From assembly GCA_036898135.1 (NCBI GenBank), contig CM072513.1, positions 87,706,340-87,770,339 of the forward strand: a DNA stretch of 64,000 bases, read 5' to 3'. The stretch comes from Oncomelania hupensis. Its lineage: Eukaryota; Mollusca; Gastropoda; Littorinimorpha; Pomatiopsidae. Both the position numbers and the translations under genes were made by a program. Shown here in pieces: positions 20,690-32,894 of the stretch; positions within the stretch are counted from its first letter, which is position 1; every line of letters starts with the position of its first letter. The notes under the pieces were generated by a model. It saw only the letters and a program-made list of their open reading frames with translations, was not told where the DNA came from and did no database searches.

Positions 20690-20840
20690 CCGTAATTAGT
20701 GTCACTTGTGAAAAATAGTCCTCTTTGTGGGAAAAGTAGTCTTTCTTGTGAACAACTTTCTTTTTTGTGGAAAAATAGTTTTTTGAGAATAATAGACCTC
20801 CCTGTGAAAAACAGTCCTCCTTGTGACCCACAAACTGATG
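20690..20840. repeat. Short diverged tandem repeat, about 30 bp
   Basis: Units of the type CTTGTGAAAAATAGTCCTC, repeated four to five times with decay. Confidence 0.6.
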
Positions 20841-21269
20841 TAAAAAGAGTCGTACAAAAGGTAAAAACAAAAATAACTATTCTCCTATAAAGCGTACGTT
20901 TCAACCCAAGTCTCCTCTCTGAAAATCCTAATCGGGAAGAGAGGGGACTATAAACTGATACACATACATACAAAGAGCGTCTCAATTCTGGCCTGTTGGT
21001 GGTGCTGACTGGCTTCACTTCAGAATGGCTGGCATGACGTCTTGTAGATACGGATTTTGGTGAAAACAAATAGACCTTGATCCTTACTTTTGTGGAGTAG
21101 TTACTTTCCTGTGCCGTTTTATTACTGGATTTTCTGCTTCCCTCGTAATAGAGATTCAGCCTGTCAACAGACCGGATACTGCAGTTGAAATCTGAAATGC
21201 AATTTAAAAAAATCAAAAGAAACCCAACACATTAGCCTATAACTTTTTTTTAAATTGTAGATCTACAGA

Positions 21270-21330
21270 AGAAGAAGAAGAAGAAGAAGAAGAAGAAGAA
21301 GAAGAAGAAGAAGAAGAAGAAGAAGAAGAA
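21270..21330. repeat. (AAG)n microsatellite
   Basis: About 20 AAG repeats followed by a fragment resembling the S1 tail region (CAAAGCGCGGCGATCTG). Confidence 0.9.
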
Positions 21331-21904
21331 TGGAGGCTGCTTCTTCAACCAAATTCAAAGCGCGGCGATCTGAAGAGATCGCTATTAAGCAGAAGGCGGA
21401 AAAAGAAATCAAGTTTTATTTTGTGAACTTTAGACTGACCCCATCGGATACCATTCACGATCCCCACTGTCAGGACTAAAACTTTGGGCCAAAGGTCTTT
21501 CTCTTATTAAGCCCCTGTTACCTGGAACCAGCTCCCCCACTTCATCCGTCATTCACCCTCCCTGCCAACCTTAAAAAAATATCTCAAAACTTGTTTATTT
21601 CCATCATAGTCTTTAAATCTTGATTGTCTTTGAGTATGTTTGGTGTGCTTAAGCTTCTCGCAGTGACTAATTGAATTGATTTTTTGTTTTTCTTTATTAT
21701 AGAAGTGATTATGTGTGCGTGCGTGCGGGCGTGCGTGTGTGTGTGTGTGTGTGTTTTGCAGATGGTGGTTATCAGTGAAAAAGTTATCTTCTTTTCTTGT
21801 TTTGTATGTTGATTCGTTGTATATTTTTGACTTTGTAAACGCCTAGGGCTTTGTTTAGATTAGGCGTCAATAGCCATAATAATATTATTATCCAACACCA
21901 CATT

Positions 21905-22105
21905 TGCAGTGATTGAATGGACATTGAAGCTTAACGTCTACACCCACCAAGGGCGATGCGACAGATGAGGTTTACCATGCCAGGGAAGAGCAGCTATGAA
22001 GGCAACGCTAAACCACCAGAGCAATAATGCTGATAATGAAGGCAGAAAAAAAGCCACTTTTTATCGTGCCCACCACGGGATTCGAACCCGAGTCGTCGGT
22101 GTAAA
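21905..22105 (-). repeat. SINE family S3, with box B
   Basis: The minus strand begins GACTCGGGTTCGAATCCCG (box B) near 22097-22077 and continues into the S3 body, ending in the CATTGAAGCTTAACGTCTAC block. The 5' part of the tRNA head is lost. Confidence 0.7.
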
Positions 22106-22109
22106 TATT

Positions 22110-22625
22110 CTTATAGAGCGTATTTTAAAGCTCAAGAGCTGCTCAAGGTTCGTGCAGATACAGGATTGAACTCCAAACGGCCCGACGGAGGCGCTCACTT
22201 GCTGCTTGCTGACTTAGGCGCACCGTCTGACGCTCCAGACAACTGAGCACAATTTATTGATTTATTTAATTCATCGTTCGTTGTTAATATACGGCGCTTT
22301 TCCAGCTCAAGAGCTGCTCAAGGCGCTGGCCCATACGGGGTCTAACTCAAGCCGCCCGAGGCGCCCACTACGTGCCGCCCCAAAACAACCTAGTCGGCCG
22401 GGGATGGGGGAGAAGAGGTCTAGTGCTTGCTTGGGTGCATTTATGTAGCTGGCAATCACCCGCCTAGGACATGACTGTCAGGATCCTTAAACTTTGAGGG
22501 GAAATACTTCATTGGTAACAATGAGTTGAAGTTGATTTTTTTCCACAGGATCGTTAAAGTCCGTTCGATGATGGGCTTAATGCCTGCGCGCACAGACCTG
22601 ACCTCGGTGTATACACTCACCCGAA
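22110..22625 (+). repeat. Family A repeat, partial copy joined to a full copy
   Basis: A first partial copy (to about 22250) is directly followed by a longer one starting at the CTTTTCCAGCTCAAGAGCTG block and running to the TATACACTCACCC end. The second contains an extra segment of about 65 bp at 22490-22556 between AGGATCCTTAAA and GTCCGTTCG. Confidence 0.7.
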
Positions 22626-22994
22626 GTCTAAACCCAAAACACATAACATTTATTTTAATATAACACATTATCTTGGCAATAGCATTGAGACGAAAACCTG
22701 TTCGGCAGGTAAGACTATTTCAGCTTTTGCGGCAAGGCAAAAACAAAACAGAACTTTGAGTGGTCATCGTCTGCATCTGCTCTCAAGGCTCTTCGATCAC
22801 CGAGGAAGGTCTGACATGTGCAATTAACCTTTTTGTGCCCTTCATTGTTTGGGACGCCCGCACCAACGAACTTATTAACCCCAACCAAATCATCCTGCAG
22901 AATGGTCCTTTGCCTTGATGTACTCCGTATAACAAAACGAGTTAAAGCAGACCTAGTAAATCATTTTGGGATGCAAGCTATTTCGTCTGCGCTG

Positions 22995-23140
22995 ACTTAC
23001 ATGTATATAGGAATCACCATTGAAGATTTACGTCCACACGCGCCTTGGGCCGTACGGCAGACGGGGAAAGCCATTACAGGGATGAAGGGATGAGGACCTA
23101 AATCAACACTGAACCATCAGAGCAATCATCCTGCTAAAGT
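22995..23140 (-). repeat. SINE family S3 fragment
   Basis: Matches the S3 body: TACGGCAGACGGGGAAAGCC and GACCTAAATCAACACTGAACC. Confidence 0.6.
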
Positions 23141-23189
23141 CTTTCTTTCCTGACATAATATAATTCAACAACTTTGTGGCACTCGTTGT

Positions 23190-23323
23190 GTTCATCTTCC
23201 ATTTCTTTCTGTCTTTCTTTCTGTCTTTCTTCCTTTCTTTCTGTCTGTCTTTCTTTCTTTCCTTCTTTCTTTCTTTCTTTCTGTCTTTCTTTTTGTCTTT
23301 CTTTCTTTTTTTCTTTTTTTCTG

Positions 23324-23366
<43 letters not shown>

Positions 23367-23799
23367 GTCTTTCTTCCTTTCTTTCTGTCTGTCTTTCTTT
23401 CTTTCCTTCTTTCTTTCTTTCTTTCTGTCTTTCTTTTTGTCTTTCTTTCTTTCTTTTTTTCTTTTTTTCTGTCTTTCTTTCTGTCTTTCTTTCTGTCTTT
23501 CTTCCTTTCTTTCTGTCTGTCTTTCTTTCTTTCCTTCTTTCTTTCTTTCTTTCTGTCTTTCTTTTTGTCTTTCTTTCTTTTTTTCTTTTTTTCTGTCTTT
23601 CTTTCTTTCTTTCTGTATTTCTTTCTTTCTGTCTTTCTTTCTGTCTTTCTTTCTTTCTGTCTGTCTTTCTTTCTTTTTGTCTTTCTTTCTTTCTGTCTGT
23701 CTTTCTTTCTGTCTGTCTTTCTTTCTGTCTGTCTTTCTTTCTTTTTGTCTTTCTTTCTTTCTGTCTTTCTTTTTGTCTTTCTTTCTTTCTTTTTTTCTG

Positions 23800-23830
<31 letters not shown>

Positions 23831-23968
23831 GTCTTTCTTTCTTTATTTCTTTCTTTCTTTCTTTCTATATTTCTTTCTGTTTTTTTTTCTGTCTGTCCTT
23901 CTTTCTGTCTTTCTTTTTTCCTGTCTTTCTTTCTTCCTGTCTTTCTTTCTTCCTGTCTTTCTTTCTTT
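23190..23968. repeat. (TTTC)n pyrimidine tract, 780 bp
   Basis: Continuous TTTC/TGTC/TTCC tetranucleotide DNA. It gives three long Phe/Leu/Ser frames that are not genes. Confidence 0.97.
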
Positions 23969-24230
23969 AATCGTTCTTATAGAGCACTTTTCTAGCTCAG
24001 AAGCTGCTCAATGGTCTGACGCCCCGGACAATTGAGCACGATCCTGGGTGAGCGGGCCGGGAGGGATGGGAGGGGAGGGAAGGGGGGAGGAGAGAAGGGA
24101 GTTAATGCTTGCTGGGTGTATTGGTGTTACTGGCACATGAGCGTCAGGATCGTGAAGGTTCGTGCCATGGAACGCGTGCGTGCAAAGACTAGCCCTTGGT
24201 TTGTGCTCTCATCCTCCACTGTCTGCAATT
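23962..24230 (+). repeat. Family A repeat
   Basis: Begins in the TTAATCGTTCTTATAGAGC block after the TTTC tract and contains CTCAGAAGCTGCTCAA and CATGAGCGTCAGGATCG. A second short reverse fragment lies at about 24468-24545. Confidence 0.7.
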
Positions 24231-24291
24231 GTCGCTTGGACAGTGTGACACATTTCTGGTTTCAGGAACAAGTGTGCCATATCGGAATTAA

Positions 24292-24322
<31 letters not shown>

Positions 24323-24571
24323 AAAATAATAATAATAATAATAAAATAAATAAATAAATAAATTATCTCCCTTGATTCTATTTTGATCATGCCTATTCAT
24401 AGCAAAATTGGAAAACTCAATAAATTATTTCCCTTGCTTCATTGATACCAGGCGTATTCATATCAAAATTGGGCGCCCCGGGCAGCTTGAGTTAGATCCT
24501 ACATTGGCCAGCACCTTGAGCAGCTCTTGAGCATAAAATAAATATAAATTACGAACACAATACAATTATCT

Positions 24572-25070
<499 letters not shown>

Positions 25071-25274
25071 CATGGAGGGTCCATTTGCTCGTGCCGACCC
25101 CTGTGACGCTATCTGAGGACCCCAATGACATTTCAAGGGAAAGGTAACTGTTCCTCTATCAAACCTTTCAGTGGTTGAGGAGAGAAACGCGTTAAATATG
25201 TCCCTTTTCTCATGGCCAGCGTTCTGCTCATCCGCTCTTCCCTATCATGCTTTACCGTGCTTATTCTAGTTATC

Positions 25275-25325
<51 letters not shown>
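25275..25325. repeat. (TTG)n microsatellite
   Basis: About 16 TTG repeats. A CA tract follows at about 25449-25490. Confidence 0.95.
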
Positions 25326-25453
25326 GAGTAGCCTTTGTTTTTTTTTTCTTACGAACCAAAATAATGGAATTACTTGCCTTTCAAAAAAATGTTCTTTACC
25401 AAGAATCTGCGTTCTCTTTTAAAAAAAATCACACACCCACACACCAACATACA

Positions 25454-25492
<39 letters not shown>

Positions 25493-25636
25493 CACACAAA
25501 CTAACTTCAAGCTTCAGCTTGCCCTTGAGTTTTGAAGTGCGAGAATCTTTTCTCAAAGAAATTAATTGGTTGTTTTTTTCTACTTCCCCCACATACGCAA
25601 AATAATTTCATTTTCAATTCTGTCCTGCTCACGCTT

Positions 25637-25643
25637 GTTGTCG

Positions 25644-25702
<59 letters not shown>

Positions 25703-25703
25703 A
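25637..25703. repeat. (GTT)n microsatellite
   Basis: About 22 GTT repeats. The flanks show no gene. Confidence 0.95.
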
Positions 25704-26124
25704 TTACACCTCGCCTGTTGAAAGCATTTCTGTTGGTAACCAAACCCGTATTTCTTTCACGTATACAAAATAGTTTCATGAATAGTGTAGAGTTTCTAGT
25801 ATGGAAGCCGTCTTTTTTTCCGCCATGAACGCACGAACCTAAACCTCTCTAGTACAATATAATACGTTTGCTGTTGTTTCTTTCTTTCAAAAAAATCTTT
25901 TTTGAGCTCATCGAAAAAGAAAAAAAAAGCTTTCACGACTGTCGTTTTCTTTAATATCAAATTTGCTTTGTTTGATTTGAAGCTGAAGACGTCTGCGTAT
26001 GTTCAAAGCATCCATTATGTCTTTCAAAACAAAAGGGGGTGTTTGTTGTTTACAACAAAATGTAACTAGATGATAAGGCGCGGTGGCTTCGTGGGAAGTG
26101 CCAGTGCAACACCTTGTCAGTACC

Positions 26125-26290
26125 AGGCTCTTTTTTCCCCATTCCCGGTCGCTCTGGAGCACGCTCAGTTGTCTGGGCGACAGACGATACGCCCAAATGT
26201 TGCAAGTGGGCGCACCGGGCGGTTTGAGAGGGTTTCTGTATCGGCCAGCGCCTTGAGCAGCTCTTGAGCCGGGAAAAGTGTTATATAAGA
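26125..26290 (-). repeat. Family A repeat fragment
   Basis: Contains AGCGCCTTGAGCAGCTCTTG and ends AAAGTGTTATATAAG, the terminal sequence seen in other reverse copies. Confidence 0.65.
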
Positions 26291-26600
26291 AGTATTATAG
26301 ACATGAAATGAAATGGAACAAGTTGTGTACTGGTGGACCCAGGATTTGATTCCCGAGAAAATGCGGGATATTTTTCAGGCAGAAGTCGATCTTCCGTAAT
26401 GACTCTTGGCGCGGTGTTCAGCGACCTCGTTTTAACCGAACGACAGCACAACATCAACATCAACATTATCTTTCAAATTAAAGAGTTCTAAGTCCACATT
26501 TTGTTTTTTAAAAGAATGGTTTGCATTGCCACACGTACACCGGCAAAACGTATCAGTTGTTAACTTATCAAGACCCAGTTATTTATTCCTTTTAGCATTT

Positions 26601-26969
<369 letters not shown>

Positions 26970-26974
<5 letters not shown>

Positions 26975-27475
26975 CAATGGATGCTATACACGCCTTATTC
27001 CTAAATCAGACTCAAAGCGCGGCGATCTGTAACCAACATACACGCTCACAGATTACCGACACTCACATACACACTCAACGCTCAAGCATGTCGTATAAAG
27101 CACAGGAGCATTACTCTAGTAGAATGGATACTCGATAGAAAAGAATGAGTGGGTCCTCGGTAGCACAGGGGCAGCCGAAAGAATGAGTCGATCCTATCGA
27201 GGATTCATCCAACTTGGTTAATAGTGTGCCTGTGTATAAAGGCTATTAGAAGATAAAAGGAAATCGAATTTTATGTATTAAATTTTGGGGAGATTGGGTG
27301 CCTCCGAGGCCAATACCGAAGGAAGGGAAGTACCAGAGTACCCGGAGAAAGAAAACCTCGGTGATCTGAATAGTCTCGTACCCTAGGTCACATAGGTTAG
27401 CCCCTTGAAAAGAATCGAACCCGCAATCTTGGGCCTAGGAACACGGCGACTAATCCACTGCGCCACGAGGTCACC
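26970..27475 (-). repeat. SINE family S1, best-preserved tRNA head
   Basis: Reading the minus strand from 27475: GGTGACCTCGTGGCGCAGTGG (box A at about 27466-27456), then GCGGGTTCGATTC (box B at 27421-27412), then the S1 body with TATGTGACC, ACTATTCAGATCACCGAGG and the 3' AAGCGC/GCGGCGATCTG region, joined to (AAT)n. This copy identifies the family as tRNA-derived. It carries an extra segment near 27110-27240. Confidence 0.8.
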
Positions 27476-27479
27476 CCAA

Positions 27480-28440
27480 GTACAGGTGTGCCTTAAGGAT
27501 ACAGCAGTCATCACTCTGTTGAGATGGAGCATAAACATGCCCAGTGATAACATGCAAAGCATTTGGCATATAGACTAATGGAAACCACATGACATTCTCC
27601 GTCTAAATAGGAACTGTCCAATCTTGACAGCTGAACGAAGACTTTGTTTCAAATTACTGTTCAGCGCGGAAATCGATCAGATACACAGTGGATAGAGGGG
27701 TTTCGTTCACAATGAGACAGGGGATCAAAACACACGGGGTTGACTTAGCAGCTCGCTACAATAGACGAACTGGCAGGATTCTTTTTCGCCCAGATAGTCT
27801 CCCGTCTCCACAGTGATCGTCTTATAGCTGCATTTATGTCTCTTTGGCTCTTGCTTACATCCCACGAAAACCGTGGCTTATTGGAGGAGGGACCTAGTGT
27901 TTGCTGGGTATAGCAGGCACTTTCTTCACCCTTATAGGACATGAGCGTCAGGATCTTTAATAAAGTATGTATTACGGAATGCGTACGTACAAGACTTGAC
28001 CTCGGTATGCACTCTCATCCGAAGGAGTACATTGTAATGACCGACTGGGACATCTCAAATAGCAAAATTCTAAGGTGGACTTCCAGTAAACAACTAACTG
28101 AGGTACCAATAGGCCTAGCTATCTTACTAGACATTGCCGTTTCAAATATTACGTAATAAAGAACGTTGACATAAACAGTTAGTAAATGGACAAAAATACC
28201 CATCTCAAGAATACACATACTGGATTCAAATGTCAAGTGAATAATATTCCTATTCATCCCGAGAGACTTTTGATCTTTTTTTCTGAAATTTGAACCTGTT
28301 TCTGTCACGGAGAATAGTCCTTTTGTCGCTATCGGGCCGCTACTAAAACTCGTCGGACCGAAAGCGACGTTGACCCAGATCTTGAGTACCAGAGGCAGTT
28401 GAAGGTCATTCGCCTAGCGCCTACACACAGCTTAATATGC
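27480..28440. other. No gene seen; one family A fragment
   Basis: A family A piece at 27868-28022 (GGACCTAGTGTTTGCTGGGT, GACATGAGCGTCAGGATCTT). The rest is unremarkable. Confidence 0.5.
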
Positions 28441-28864
28441 TTTGCAAGATCCTTTGCAGGATCATTCTCTCCTCTTTTGTCTCTGTCTGATCCGTAAGTG
28501 TATACACGGCTGTAAATATTTATGCTGTTTTTCTTCCTGGGTCTAACCGGGCATATAAATTGCTGTGAATAGGTTTTTGCTATTCTATTTCTGTCTTTTT
28601 TGTCATTTGTGTACATAGTTGTAAATAGTCTATTTCTGTCTTTTTTGTCATTTGTGTACATAGTTGTAAATAGTCTATTTCTGTCTTTTTTGTAATTTGT
28701 GTACATAGTTGTAAATAGTTTTTACCTTTACTGTTCCGTCTTTTGGTGTATCGTAGCAAAAGCGATGTTTGATCGAGTGCATGTATTTTTATGTAATGAC
28801 TTTGTAAAGCGTGGTGAGTCTGGTCATAGGCTGGAGTACCCGCTATATAAAAATCCGTTATTAA

Positions 28865-28915
<51 letters not shown>
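28440..28915 (+). repeat. Repeat with 45-bp x3 tandem and (ATT)n tail
   Basis: Three almost identical 45-bp units at about 28584-28718, each with TGTGTACATAGTTGTAAATAG. They are followed by GTACCCGCTATATAAAAATCC and (ATT)n at 28860-28915. The GCTATATAAA-plus-microsatellite ending resembles SINE or LINE 3' ends elsewhere in the window. Confidence 0.7.
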
Positions 28916-29267
28916 CCCTGACGTTGAGCTAGCGTCGAGATCGCCTGTTTAGTGGGAAAACTGACCTATAATTATCAAGAATTCCTGCCATGGCGTCACA
29001 TCTACGCCGTATATATCGCCACTTAGTTACAACCCTGTTCTCTTCGTTTTTGATTCGCCTGTAAACCTTTTCACCTTTCAACGCGTTAGCCCACATAAGG
29101 AATTCTCTCTGAAGGACAGGTTTTATCCACTTTCATCAAAGCCGTATTTACCACAAATCACTACCATTTTCAACATACCAGCTTTATTCCTGTTTTCTTC
29201 ACTCGTCACGTCACCAGCCTCGCGGCTTGGGGTGCCTTGCATGATGATTGCTTCGGAAGAGAGTATA

Positions 29268-29535
29268 AACTTAGGTCCAGCACGCATTCCATCGCACGGA
29301 TTTTTTAAAGATCCTGACGCTCATGTCCTACCTAGACGGGTGAGTGCCGGCTACACAAATACACCCAGCAGACACTAGGTCCTTTCTCGCCTACACCCAG
29401 TTGCCCAGGGTAGTGTTTAGTTGTCTAGGCGTCAGACTATGCGCCCCAAGGCTGCAATTGGGCGCCTCAGGCTGCTTGCGTTAGATCCTGTATCGACCAG
29501 CGCCTTGAGCAGCTCTTGAGCTGGAAAGGCTCAAC
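29268..29535 (-). repeat. Family A repeat
   Basis: Reverse copy with AAAGATCCTGACGCTCATGTC and GCGCCTTGAGCAGCTCTTGAG near its end. Confidence 0.7.
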
Positions 29536-29754
29536 AAGAAAAAGAGTAGGGTCGATGAAATAAATCAATAAATAAATAAATAGATAACTAAACAATTCCA
29601 AGGAAAGCTCCAGCCCTGGTAATGTAAAACTGCCTATTCTAGAATGAAATCCAAGCAGATGAATTAAGAGAAGTTGGTGGAGATGCGCTGAGAGGTATTC
29701 AAACTTTTTCGACAATATTCAACTTCTCAATTCTTAGTGTTAAAAGGTGATTAA

Positions 29755-30332
29755 AGGGACTCGCTTTGATTACGATCTCTCGATTGACAGATCCGTTTAA
29801 CATTTGACGGTAAATGTTTCTCCAGGCAAAAAAAAATCTTTCAACAACAACAACAAAAAAAATTTGTAAAGTATAATAATTATTGTTGTGTTGTTGTTTT
29901 TGTATCAATGAATTCCGTCGTTTTCTGCACATTAATAGCAACCGTAAACTCCCGTATCAGCGCAAAAAAAAAAAAAAAAAAAAAAATCTTATCTAGTAGA
30001 CTGTAGAGCGTACTAGTAGACTGTAGAGCGTACTAGTGCATCTTAAACAGGGAAATCATTCCCTAAGGAACAGAAATGGACAATTTGAAACTTTAGCGGT
30101 TGGCTCAAGCCACGAAAGTCCACGTTATCATTGTGTAATGTAATGGCTATTTTATTGTGTAATGTAATGGCTATATCATTGTGTAATGTAATGGCTATAT
30201 CATTGTGTAATGTAATGGCTATGTCATTGTGTAATGTAATGGCTATATCATTGTGTAATGAAATGGCTATGTCAATGTTAGGGCAAACCCGTTTTCGCCC
30301 AAAAATATACGAAGTTTTCGATTTGGGATCCT
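29755..30332 (+). mobile_element. TTAA-flanked MITE (family B), copy 3, with internal 24-bp tandem
   Basis: Starts AGGGACTCGCTTTG right after TTAA (29751-29754) and ends GGGATCCT before ATAA (30333-30336). The interior matches the other copies. It contains a poly(A) run of about 24 (29964-29988) and a six-fold tandem of a 24-bp unit (TTGTGTAATGTAATGGC...) at about 30130-30273, where other copies have a single ATTGTGTAATATC. Confidence 0.8.
30130..30273. repeat. 24-bp x6 tandem repeat inside MITE copy 3
   Basis: Six units differing at one or two positions (TATATC, TATGTC or TATTTT at the end). They lie exactly at the site that is single-copy in MITE copies 1, 2 and 4. Confidence 0.9.
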
Positions 30333-30571
30333 ATAACTTGGAATTCACTTGTTTCATCCACTCAGCAAATCACGTCTTCGCTAGACGTGGAATTGCGTCT
30401 TGACGATTTAATCTCACAATGACTTGGTAACAGACGTAGTCTCGTTTTTAGAATTTCGAACTGGCTGAACAAATGCTTTTCCGCACTTAACTTGTCACAT
30501 TAATTATTCATGCTTCTCCTTCCACCCCAGTCACACCACCCTCACCCATACACTTTCCCTCTCTTTCTCTG

Positions 30572-30632
<61 letters not shown>

Positions 30633-30845
30633 GTGATCTCTCTTCCCCTTTCCACTCTCTTTCTCCCTCTAATTCGTCTATTTTAGATTCTTCTATCTCT
30701 TTCTCTCTCCCTCCCCTCTGCTCTCTCTCTCTCTTTCTCTCTGATTCGTCTCTCTTTCTGATTCTTCTTTCTCTCTCCCTCTTCCCTCTCTCTCTCACAC
30801 ACACTCTCTCTCACTCAAACACACTCTCTCTCTCTCTTTCTCACT
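30572..30845. repeat. (CT)n-rich simple sequence
   Basis: Pure CT at about 30575-30622, then imperfect CTCT/TTCT DNA. Confidence 0.9.
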
Positions 30846-31091
30846 CTCTCTTTCTCGATGCTAAATAATATATATGTGTGGTGGCAACAATCAAATGCTT
30901 TAAATGTCAGATGTGAATGCTAACCTGTGTATGCATATTTCATGACACCTTGCCAATGTATCCGCACGTTGGTGATAATGTTGTTCTGTAGGGCGCCGAA
31001 ATTCCACGTAACAAAGGCATGGTCAATGTCCATAAATAGCTCTCAGGGGCTCAGACATTAATTTAAAGCAAACCCTATTGTAACAAATGCC

Positions 31092-31770
31092 ACTATCCTA
31101 TCCTATCCTATCCTATCCTATCCTATCCCGTAACTCTGAGGTCGTTGGGGCACCACAGATGATCGCTTCACCAGCATACTCTATCTCTGTCTTCAGCAAC
31201 CCTGATGGCTTCGCTCAATGTCAAGCCAGTCCATTCTCGAATGTTGTCTTCCCACCTCTTTTTCGGTCTCCCTCTTCTTTTACCTCCTAGCACCGTGCCT
31301 TGCAGGATGGTCTTTGCAATGCCTGATGTTCTGGTGATGTGGCCATACCATCGGAGTTTCCGTTTCTTCACCATTGTGAGTAGGTCATCGTGTTGTCCGA
31401 TGGCTTGTGTGATGGTCTGTCGGACTTCGTCGTTGGTGATGTGCTGGGTATAGGACATGCCCAGAAGTCTTCTGTAGCACCTCATCTCCATGCTTTGTAT
31501 TCTTCGTTGTAGATCTGCTGTGAGGGTCCATGTTTAGGAAGCGTATAGGAAGATGGAGATGACAAGGGAGCGCAGCAGCCTTACCTTGGAATGTAAACTG
31601 ATGGTCTTGTCTTTCCAAATGGGCTTCAACCTTGCCAGGGCAACAGTTGTTTGTGCGATCCTGGAGAGGACTTCCTGTCGGAAGCCATTGTCTGATACAA
31701 TGGCTCCTAAATATTTGTATTTGTGCACAGTGTTGAGGGATTGGCCTTGGACTTTGATGAAATGCCACAT
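31092..31770 (-). pseudogene. RTE-type LINE 3' end (RT C-terminal region)
   Basis: Minus-strand fragment. The tail (ATAGG)n is at 31092-31128. Upstream frames encode YKYLGAIVSDNG and QEVLSRIAQT (31770-31534), then CYRRLLGMSYTQHITNDEVR, KLRWYGHITRTSG and RGRPKKRWEDNIREWTG (31491-31168). These are C-terminal motifs of RTE/BovB-like endonuclease-RT proteins. A stop and a frameshift separate the two frames, so it is dead. The RT catalytic region is absent through 5' truncation. Confidence 0.85.
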
Positions 31771-31779
31771 ACTGGTAAA

Positions 31780-32010
31780 ACGATATTGAAAGAGAGCGAG
31801 GGGCAGACAGAGAAGGAGAGAGCGTCGGAGAAAGAAAGAGAAAGCGAGAGAGAGAGAGAGAAAGCGAGAGAGAGCTAGGGCGCGTGAGGGAGGGAGAAAC
31901 AGACAAAGAGAGGGGGAAAATGGGTAGTGCGATATGAAAGAGCGAGAGAGAGGGAAGGAGAGAGAGAGGGAGAGAGAGAGAGAGAGAGAGAGAAGGAGAG
32001 AAAGATGGGG
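31780..32010. repeat. (GA)n purine tract
   Basis: GAGA-rich DNA directly abutting the 5' truncation point of the LINE fragment. Confidence 0.9.
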
Positions 32011-32093
32011 TGGTAATTAGCTCTCTGTTGAGCTGGACAAGCGCTACATAAGAAAATAACAAAACAACCAAAATCCTATTTCATATACAAATG

Positions 32094-32163
32094 CATGAAG
32101 AAGAAGAAGAAGAAGAAGAAGAAGAAGAAGAAGAAGAAGAAGAAGAAGAAGAAGAAGAAGAAG

Positions 32164-32194
<31 letters not shown>

Positions 32195-32260
32195 TCAACA
32201 ACACCAACAACAAAAGATTCAATTAACTGCTCAAATGCTGACATATTCTGTGTGTCACAA

Positions 32261-32325
<65 letters not shown>

Positions 32326-32335
32326 CACACACACG
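32094..32335. repeat. (AGA)n and (CA)n microsatellites
   Basis: About 33 AGA repeats (32094-32193) and about 36 CA repeats (32263-32335), 70 bp apart. Confidence 0.95.
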
Positions 32336-32339
32336 TGAC

Positions 32340-32665
32340 GTGTAAATGCCGTGGCAGCAGGATGTGACGTGTCAATGCTTAACCCGAAATACACATCTCG
32401 TCTCACCTCTCCGTGTGAATTAAATCAACACGCTTCGATCACGCAGGCGACATTATCCTATTACGCGTTAGTATTCACGCCTAGATAGCCTCTGATCACG
32501 TTCGTCAACGAACTCATTTGGCTCACAAACATAATTATTTACATTGGCGCCTAAATGGCGAGCCGGGGCTAATTACGTTCATTGTGTCTAACCTGACAGG
32601 GACTTTACACACGCTGAGTGCCTGTAAAGTGGATCTTCTATAGAGAAGCGGTAGATAGCACCCAG
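32340..32665. other. No gene seen
   Basis: Mixed-composition DNA without ORF or repeat signals that I recognise. Confidence 0.4.
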
Positions 32666-32667
32666 AT

Positions 32668-32878
32668 ATAAACGAATGTTAAGTTTAACGTCTACACTCA
32701 TCATTAGCGATATGGCAGACGGGGCTAACCATCCAAGAGAAGGAGGCAGGGGTAGGTCGGTCCTAAATCAACACTGTACCACCGAGCTGCAATCAATCTG
32801 ATAAGATGGACAGTTGAAACGGGAGCCACCTCCATCTTTGCCCACCACGGGATTCCAAGCTCTGTGGGTTCGGGCACT
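32668..32878 (-). repeat. SINE family S3
   Basis: Contains TTTAACGTCTACACTCATC, GATATGGCAGACGGGGC, CCTAAATCAACACTG and CCCACCACGGGATTCC, the last being a decayed box B. Confidence 0.65.
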
Positions 32879-32894
32879 GAATAGAATAGACCCA

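Noticed and set aside
23174..24035. Three overlapping plus-strand ORFs of up to 273 codons, Phe/Ser/Leu-rich
   Set aside because: They are the (TTTC)n tract translated. No stop is possible in that composition.
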